DNA of 64,000 nt, from NCBI RefSeq assembly GCF_950023065.1, contig NC_088679.1:64480001-64544000 (forward strand), in the 5' to 3' direction. The notes under the pieces are model-generated. The model did no database searches, was not told the DNA's origin, and saw only the letters and a program-made list of their open reading frames with translations. Shown in pieces: positions 57,901 through 64,000 of this stretch. A program made the translations under genes and the position numbers. Each line of letters opens with the position of its first letter. Position 1 is the first letter of the stretch. This DNA is from Planococcus citri (taxonomy: Eukaryota > Arthropoda > Insecta > Hemiptera > Pseudococcidae).

Positions 57901-59993
57901 ATAATGAAAAATCTCATACCAAACTTTGATTGAATTCCTTCTTTATAAAAATACACGAAAAAATCTATCCTCAAAACTCACAGGTAAACTTGAGATCAAA
58001 ATTAAACTACCGGTTTCTGTTTCAAATACATAAATGTACATACATACCTAATTATTCTGTAATGCTACACTTCGTACGGAATTCATGATGCAACTGACTG
58101 CAGTGCATACGAGTGCAACATGCCTACTTATTGGGGACAAAATTTTGACCACGTTATTTTCGTGTTAATTAAATTTCGTCCTTTCTTCTCAAAAATTTGA
58201 ATAAAATTGAATTATTCATGTTCCTACTGAACATTCAGAATGCAAATTATTTCTGCTTTGTTTCACGAGCAATTTCTGCATTTTTTTTTTTTCAAATTCT
58301 GGCAACACCAATTTTGGCACTATGAGCAATAATATAGCCCTTGATGTGTGGAAAATGAAAAAAATCCTATTTTGCAAAGTTAATAAGAACCACCATCAGA
58401 GGCATTTGAAATTTTCATTTGGCAGCCATTCTGAAAATTTGCGCAATTTCTCATCGTTTGATGATATCTATTGACATGCAAAATATGAAAAAAAAATCGA
58501 CGACCCTTCGTGCAGATTTTGACTGATTTGGCATAGAATGGCCCATTATGAAAAATTGAGCATTTGGTCTGAAAGTTTTATTCAGATGTTTGACTAAACC
58601 CAACTCATTCAAAGTATATTACATACTTTCTCAAAAACGTTGCAAAGAAATTTGCTCCAAGCTTCACCAGTCTTGAAATATATTCATGTAAGAGGCTCAT
58701 GCATGAAGTTTGACAGTTAAACACTTTTGCAAAAGAAATGAGAGAATTCAAGTACCAATATTTCAGTGATTACTTATTCTGAAACATCGTAAAAGAATTG
58801 TGCAAAATTTGGAAGAGCTTATTTAGTTTTTGGTTCAAGTTGATGTGCAAGGTTCTGGATTACAAAAATACGGTGAACTGGTTATGCAAATCTACTAACA
58901 TCGTTGGCTAGTCACGCTAACATAGGGTAGATGTTATCCCTTTTAGGAACTCTTGAGTAACTATTATTGCTGTTAGAGACATGATAATTATTATTATCAT
59001 TATTTTTTTTTAAACCTACATATTAAAAATAGAGTAATAATTTGGCTAAAGATATGCACCTACCACCTAGATACTCAAGTTCACTCGAAATTTCAGAAAT
59101 AATCACTAAAGATAATTCTACATTTCAGGATTAGTATGCGGATTCATCGGCGTTGTGATCGCTTGCGTGGATCTTATCTACCCTCATAGATTTTCGACTG
59201 TCCTGGAGATCGATTTCGATACCCCATACGACAGACACATTATCATAGAAGACAGTCGTTATCACAGGAAAAAACGATCAAATAAAGGAAACGAAGAAGC
59301 TGGACTAGGTCGTCGAATTTTACGGTAAGAATTTTGCAGTACTTTCTACAATAGTCAATTGCGAATAGATTTTTTTTTTTGCAACGAACGATCTAACACG
59401 ATTTTTCCTTGCAGACGTTTATCATCTAAGAAAGATGAAAACGACGAAAAAACAGCTCAAATGAACGGAAGGGAGAATCGAGCATTCGAAATGGATCCTC
59501 CAAATTCGCCATGGCGATACGCTTATAATAGACCGGCCATAAAAGACGTAGCATTTAAGAGAACTACCTCTCAGGATTCTGCATCGAGTACAGCATCCTC
59601 TAGTATGGTTGTAACGTTCGTCGATCATAAACCTCCTTCGTTGCGGGATGAGATGGAAAAAACTAGGTACCTATCCAAACTACACGTATTTATAAACAGC
59701 GTATTATATTGATAAATAAATGCGATTACGGTGTAAAAACAGCGGAAACATGAAACTTGTTACAATGTCTTCATGCCCTATTAAATTAAAAATCGAACGC
59801 GTTTCGCATGAAAGAATATAATCCTACCTACTACATACATACCTACTTATTCAAAGTCAAGATCATTTTTTATGGATTATTAATTTAGCTCGTGTAAATA
59901 ATAATTTATGTATTTTAACCGTAATGCATTTCAACTTATTGTTTCAGGAAAAAAAGCACCGATCATCCAGCTCGAAGTGTTACCTTATGGTAA
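45840..59993 (+). CDS. mol: DUOX maturation factor (moladietz/DUOXA), complete
   Basis: Eight coding exons join in phase to 426 residues: 45840-45995, 51038-51095, 53957-54091, 54463-54685, 54994-55208, 59129-59324, 59415-59666 and 59948-59993. DUOXA proteins accompany dual oxidase from the ER to the plasma membrane, and the fly protein is also called NIP (Numb-interacting protein). Visible hallmarks are the N-terminus MKGWFRDDGGPAFYGYSNRT, VACCLAFLTLYTAFLIIFPG (first membrane segment, 28-49), a second membrane segment at about 53-72, the extracellular loop with ELITADLGVYIGLGHVNIT, the FSWFGAHEMGESYHEALVRG motif, and three further membrane segments at about 191-208, 211-232 and 252-280. The tail is long, charged and Ser-rich. 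Candidate N-glycosylation sites are N18, N112 and N122. All introns are GT-AG. The upstream acceptor means the 5' UTR is spliced. Confidence 0.95.
46239..46275. mobile_element. Solo mariner-like terminal repeat
   Basis: TA at 46239-46240 followed by CAGGGTGTCC and TATCTGGAGG resembles one end of a mariner element. No partner end was found nearby, so it may be a truncated copy. Confidence 0.3.
46440..48370. repeat. Minisatellite array of about 15 units (113-139 bp)
   Basis: Each unit carries GCTGGAGGCTCCAGAATGGT, TTCGAAATTGTGAAATTCGG and ACAACTAAATTTTTAACCGC, then an AT-rich spacer with TCTGGAGAAA. Unit cores start near 46508, 46621, 46755, 46869, 47008, 47122, 47261, 47393, 47526, 47660, 47794, 47926, 48065, 48199 and 48335. 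The block starting at about 46798 is repeated nearly exactly about 252 bp later, a higher-order two-unit duplication. It has no coding potential. Confidence 0.93.
48394..49342 (-). mobile_element. Mariner-like element, dead
   Basis: TA at 48392-48393 and 49343-49344 flank inverted ends beginning CAGGGTGTTCCAGAATAACC and matching perfectly for at least 27 bp. The element is 949 bp long. On the minus strand, fragments of a mariner-family transposase can be read in several frames: EAHFYLNGEVN near 49090-49120 and FFLWSYSKSKVYRDKSRT near 48640-48740. Stops and frame changes break the protein. The open frame on the plus strand at 48822-49121 is a shadow. Confidence 0.85.
48600..49140 (-). pseudogene. 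Mariner transposase relic
   Basis: The C-terminal catalytic core is recognisable by order: the EAHF.LNG.VN block, then FFLW-Y-KSKVY and RTLKQL, as in DDE mariner transposases. In-frame stops occur throughout. The first Asp-bearing position reads Asn (SNEAHF) in this copy. Confidence 0.7.
49345..51037. other. Remainder of mol intron 1
   Basis: AT-rich sequence with no recognised gene or repeat array. Confidence 0.35.
51038..51095 (+). CDS. mol: mol coding exon 2
   Basis: Acceptor TTTTTTTTCCAG, donor GTAAGT. The 58-nt exon encodes RFTTFITVTLSLFIGNVIM, the second membrane segment; residue 72 is split across the junction. Confidence 0.92.
51096..53956 (+). other. mol: mol intron 2, diverged repeats
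   Basis: Contains GAGCGAAGCGAGGGC-family copies at 52284-52308 and 52535-52560 and an inverse near 51520-51535. Words AAGCGAATTTCTCGCCTTTT recur at 51738 and 52733. C- and G-runs occur at 51845-51854, 52046-52056 and 53313-53322. Confidence 0.6.
53957..54091 (+). CDS. mol: mol coding exon 3
   Basis: Acceptor TTTTTCAG, donor GTGAGA. It encodes residues 72-116, including WHKACIKISSTYSVLTREL and the conserved LGVYIGLGHVNITLR. Confidence 0.93.
54463..54685 (+). CDS. mol: mol coding exon 4
   Basis: Acceptor TTTACAG, donor GTAGGT. It encodes residues 117-190 and most of W191: the FSWFGAHEMGESYHEALVRG loop, AEYFSLGQEGFTWGGEYR and GYYGSILL. Confidence 0.93.
54994..55208 (+). CDS. mol: mol coding exon 5
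   Basis: Acceptor ATGTTTCAG, donor GTAATT. It encodes residues 191-262: membrane segments 3 and 4 (AAFASWLLMNLLLIVV, MIITSLFLLMTCFVYYA) and the start of the fifth (FGWCFWLTFFS). Confidence 0.93.
55209..59128 (+). other. mol: mol intron 5, repeats
   Basis: A 3.9-kb intron. It holds a copy of the repeat also seen near 29110 and 61710 (55640-55760, ending in a C-run at 55732-55741) and GAGCGAAGC-like motifs at about 55494 and 57151. No second gene was recognised. Confidence 0.6.
59129..59324 (+). CDS. mol: mol coding exon 6
   Basis: Acceptor ACATTTCAG, donor GTAAGA. It completes the last membrane segment (GLVCGFIGVVIACVDLIYP) and begins the cytoplasmic tail with TPYDRHIIIEDSRYHRKKR. Confidence 0.92.
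59415..59666 (+). CDS. mol: mol coding exon 7
   Basis: Acceptor CCTTGCAG, donor GTACCT. It encodes the Ser/Lys-rich cytoplasmic tail, with NSPWRYAYNRP and TSQDSASSTASSSMVVTF. A 90-bp intron precedes it. Confidence 0.9.
59948..59993 (+). CDS. mol: mol coding exon 8 (terminal)
   Basis: Acceptor TTGTTTCAG. Fourteen residues (KKSTDHPARSVTLW) after the split Arg, then TAA at 59991-59993. The phase fits exon 7 exactly. Read-through of the exon 7 donor would instead stop within a short intron-derived tail. Confidence 0.85.
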
Positions 59994-60515
59994 AAGTACT
60001 CGTAGGTACTAATATTACATCGATGCCATATATTTTGTAGCGCTTCGTTTGCAGATTTCATTTGAATGAAATTCATCATCATCATCAATGACACAGTGAA
60101 ACGAGTGAAATCATTAATACAGATGAAATTATCGCTATCGTGGTGTTTTTATAAAATAAATAATTATGTTCCTATTTGCATCGCGAAATTACAGTTCATT
60201 GCATCCTGCTTTCAAGGAGTGTTGATGCTGATATTATGTACTTAGTTTTAATCGACGAAAACTTTTTCTTACTAGTCAGTTTTTCTTCATCTGAATTCTG
60301 AATGGTTTCATATGATCGCTGAATCCAAAGGTTGAAAGTTATATGTAACTTGTATTTTTTTCTTTACTCTTATGGCTGGCGAGCTTTTATAAATTAAACG
60401 TTCATTTTTTAAATATTGTGATACTCAAATGGAAAACTAAATCTCGTTTAGTTCCTTCAGTCGTGAAGATTATTGTAGTCTAATTTGTAGTGCCAATTTT
60501 GTTCTTAATAAAGTA
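59994..60515 (+). terminator. mol: mol 3' UTR with candidate polyadenylation signals
   Basis: AATAAA occurs at 60155-60160 and at 60507-60512. No other signal was seen nearer the stop. Confidence 0.5.
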
Positions 60516-61640
60516 CCATCGGCGTATGATTTATTTTCGTAGTTTTTTACGCGTAAGCTATAAGTAGTAAGACGTGACGTTAAATTATTATACGAGTAGG
60601 TACGACGATTTGTATCGAAATATTTATTTTTTATATCGTAAATATATTTTACTTTTTTTTGTAGTTATTTTTGAGGTGTCTGGGGTACGAAAAAATGTTG
60701 AAAAATGCTGCCAGAAATGTTCATCGTGTGAATTTGAAAAAATCAATCTTCGATGTACATATCTTGTACCATGACTGATTAAACTCTTTTTACTTCATCT
60801 CCAGTCGTGAAGATACTATTTTTGAAAATGCAAAAAAACGAAGTAGACCGAAATTTTTAAGAAGTTTCCACCAAAAGGAAGAGCATTCGAATAAGTATAC
60901 TTCAGAAATTACAGGTTGACTACTTCTATCCAAAACATACAATTTGAAACCATCTTCTATTTCATAAAATCTCAAAGCATCTAAGTACATAGTTCAATTT
61001 TTACTTTTCCCATCAACTCTGAAATATTTCAACTACGCCGCTGTTTCATTATGCAAAGGATGATTTTTTGCTAACAAGGGAACCTTTTGAATCAACACTC
61101 CCCAATATAAGCCAAGCCAAGCTAGATCGAATGAGCATGTCCTAAAACTCATCGTAACCAAAATTTCATATGCTGGACTTCATTAATAGATTTTTAGCGA
61201 ATTTTTGAAAATTTTAAAAATGAAAAAAATAATCAAGAGTAATTATTTAAGGGCTATATTTAGCCTCTTTCGTGAAATATGATTTTTTTTGGGGCAGTGT
61301 GGACCAATATGAATAATTTCTTCACTTCCAACTCCATACATCAAAAACCGCTGATTCTGAGACACTGAGCCATTCTGGAGCCTCCAGAAATTTTCAAACT
61401 TTTTCCAGACAATTCTTCAAATCGCTCAAAAAAAGGCCCAAAATGAACTGAGCATTTACAATTTTGATCAGTACTTATCAAGTACTATCCAACATTTTTT
61501 CTATAATCCACTAACATAAAAACTTCGTTAATTCATCAACATTTTCAAAAAATCTACTTTTTACTCATTTTTTTAATTCATTTATTTTTTTCAACTATTG
61601 AAATTCTAAAATAAAACCTTTATTACAATTTTTCTTGCAA
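60516..61640. other. Sequence downstream of mol without a supported gene
   Basis: Nothing recognised. A weak GGAGCCTCCAG site lies at 61377-61387. Confidence 0.35.
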
Positions 61641-61659
61641 TTTACTTAAAATACGTGTT

Positions 61660-62840
61660 TCGGAGCATTGAATTTTTTTTTTGCAATTCTTACAAAAAAA
61701 AATTCTCAGCCATGGTATCTAACGGAATTTTTTTTAGAAAAAAAATCACTACTTTTTTCACTATCTTTTTTTCAACCAAATTTTCAGAAAGCTTTTCACT
61801 CTCACCCCCCCCCCCCCTCTCCACCAAAAAATTAATAAAGTAGAATTTTTTGCAGGAAAATTTAAAAAAATGGTAGAAAATTTGCACAAAAAGTATTTTT
61901 CAATTTCATGAAAAATGACCTTCTTTATTCAATGATTTGAAGGGTTTTCAAGGTGTCCATTATTTTTGGCGAGTAGTTTTTTCAGACTTTTCCAGGTTTT
62001 CCACATCAATTACTTTCCAGAACATTTTTTCCAGTTGTCCATACTTACCCCATTCTGATAAAGAAGTTTCGGGGAGGGGGGGGGGGGGTTCATAAGTTTC
62101 TCTTCGAACTGGATACTTCTTCGGATATCATGAAGGTCCCCGGTTCTAAAGCAGAAGCCATTTTAAGTTTTTGAGAGAGGGTGCTGTCAAATGAAAATTT
62201 ATAAATTGATTAGAAAAACATTACTGTTGCCAATTGATGTAATATTCGTAATTATGACTTATGAATTTTTTGAGGCTTTAAATATGAAGTTTGTTTAATC
62301 TAAAATGAGAAACAAATTGGCCCGAGCAAAACGAGGGCAAGAGCTTTTGAAAATCTTCAATTCCAGATGCCTAAAAACAATGTTTTTTGTGAATTTATGT
62401 TTTGGCAATAAAACTTTCGATTTTCATCACCTAGAAAGTTTCACTTTGCTTTCGAAAATGAAAAAAAAAACATGTCCGAGCGAAGGGAGGACAAAAAAGC
62501 TTTTGAAAGTTTGAGTTTCAAGAAGTAAAAAAATAGTTTTCCTCTCATCATGGGCTCTTATCCGAAATTTGATTGATCGTTTTTTCAAAATCCCTGCAGG
62601 GATTTTTCGTGAAAATGACAAAATTCTGTGACTTTTCCAGACCGACCAAATTTTCCAATTTTTTCAGGTTTTCCAGGAGAATGGACACCTTGTTTTTGTT
62701 ATGCATCTGAATTTTTTCATTTTTTCACTACCTAGTTTCTGACTAAATTCACAACTTTTTTCATTACTCAAATGTCACTACCTGTTAGATACCCTATCAG
62801 CTGATGAAATTATTCAACGAATTCTCAAAAATTTGGCTCT
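61660..62840. repeat. Diverged repeats with C/G-runs and GAGCGAAGCGAGGGC-family motifs
   Basis: A block at 61710-61820 (TATCTAACGGAATTTTTTTT, CCAAATTTTCAGAAAGC, C-run 61805-61816) is related to 29110 and 55640. Two GAGCGAAGCGAGGGC-type copies lie at 62318-62350 and 62473-62505. A G-run is at 62076-62088. Confidence 0.5.
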
Positions 62841-64000
62841 TTCCTTCTGTGTACACCTGTAAATTTAGGCTTTTTGGAGATCATCATATTATTCTTTCGA
62901 AGAAAATTGAGGAAAATCCTTAATTTTCAAAATGAGTGATCATTCACATTCATTTTTTTTTTCAAATAATATGTATTACAATTTGAAAGTTTAGCCAAAT
63001 TTATCTTAGGAAAATTCTTGAAATTAATCGGTTTCGTTTGAACTTCCTCAGGTGTTTTAAAGGGTTAGGATTGAAGAATTATTCACATTCGTAATCAATA
63101 ATTACTCACAGTGTTCGAAATTTTACGATTCCTTCTCGTAATATCTCACGAATTCCCCTGAGTTTGATTCTAAGAGAATTAGAGCAAAAAAATACCTATT
63201 ACTTTTTTATATGAATTATTTACTGATAAATTCATCTCAGCGTTCTGATGAAGTGTTCAAATTACACTCCAATCCAATCAGAACTTGATGGAAAACGGAA
63301 ATTACAAAAAGAAGCATGCTTAGTTCGAATCTGGGAGTAAGTAAATTTTTCAATTTAATAATTTTTGTCATCCCTGTTCAGATTTTCCATCAACTTGAAT
63401 TATTTAGGTATGTACTATTTTACTCGAATCTTAACTCAATTCAAACCACATTTTTCGATGAAATTCTTACTATGTATAGAGATTTGGCAAAATTGAGAAA
63501 TTGTTTTGAAAACCATCTATGAAAATTTTTCAAGTTTATTGCCAATCACCAACGTAATCATGTTGCAAGCTTAATGTTTAGAGCACAATTTCCTAAATAC
63601 GATAAACAAAATTGCGAAAATTTCGATTGATTTTACATTTTCGTGTTTATATTTCCTCACAGCGAATTGGTTATGTAATTTTTTGACGAAATGAAATTCG
63701 AATATCATGGTTCAGAATGAAATACTGGAAATCAGTAGTCGACGAGTAGAGAAGATGAACGGTTGTATAGACTTTTGTATTGGGTGATCGATAAGAAGTC
63801 GTTGTGTATTTTCTGTCTCAGTTCGAATAATTTTCTTTTTTATTGCCAGTACCTAATAATTCATATGCGATATCGTAAGTAGAGTAATTTCATTTCAATT
63901 TATAGATAGGTAGATGTGCACTTAATTTAGAACATTTTTTTTTTTAGTATCCATTTTTGTTCATTTTTTTTTCAATAGCCCGAATTAATTGAACACGATA
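62841..64000. other. AT-rich sequence to the end of the window
   Basis: No gene, RNA or clear repeat recognised. Confidence 0.35.

Noticed and set aside
63307..63330. GTTCGAATC-like sequence as a tRNA B box
   Set aside because: No matching A box or cloverleaf could be formed around it.

Overview
The window is eukaryotic, AT-rich and insect-like. It has spliced genes with GT-AG introns, a moladietz-type DUOX maturation factor, an alpha-tubulin with its first intron directly after the ATG, and non-LTR retroelements together with piggyBac-, hAT- and mariner-like DNA elements. The words GGTACCTA and TACTCGTA recur throughout. A hemipteran is a reasonable guess, but the sequence alone does not fix the species. 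Most of the window is repeats and intron, and only two complete genes can be supported.

Layout. 1-590: tail of an unidentified GC-rich reading frame. 1483-1830: small array and foldback built from GTTCAC-bounded units. 3289-7577: long-inverted-repeat element (foldback copy A) carrying a broken non-LTR retrotransposon. 7715-7829: isolated exon-like segment. 9440-11520: diverged tandem and dispersed repeats. 12984-14331: TTAA-flanked piggyBac-like foldback with arms of about 600 bp. 15356-18556 (minus): complete four-exon divergent alpha-tubulin, with a decayed copy of its exon 3 inside its own intron 3. 19456-20403: hAT-like element. 20580-22260: decayed tandem duplication. 23575-26321: broken I-like retroelement interrupted by a DNA element at 24071-25327. 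30392-32102: TA-flanked element containing foldback copy B. 33720-34620: CpG-rich stretch that may be a promoter or 5' UTR. 36013-36886: TA-flanked element with a short Cys-rich reading frame on the minus strand.

45827-59993 (plus): complete eight-coding-exon gene for a 426-residue DUOXA/moladietz protein. Its first coding intron holds a minisatellite array (about 46.44-48.37 kb, unit near 130 bp) and a dead mariner (48394-49342). 60-64 kb: 3' UTR, then repeats.

The two intact genes show no functional link. DUOXA proteins bring dual oxidase out of the ER for hydrogen peroxide production at the cell surface. The tubulin has lost the K40 acetylation site and the C-terminal tyrosine, so it is probably a specialised paralogue. 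The strongest general theme is nested insertion: three DNA or foldback elements can be dated relative to one another or to a retroelement. Two short cores, CTGGAGGCTCCAG and GAGCGAAGCGAGGGC, recur in otherwise diverged repeats across the window.
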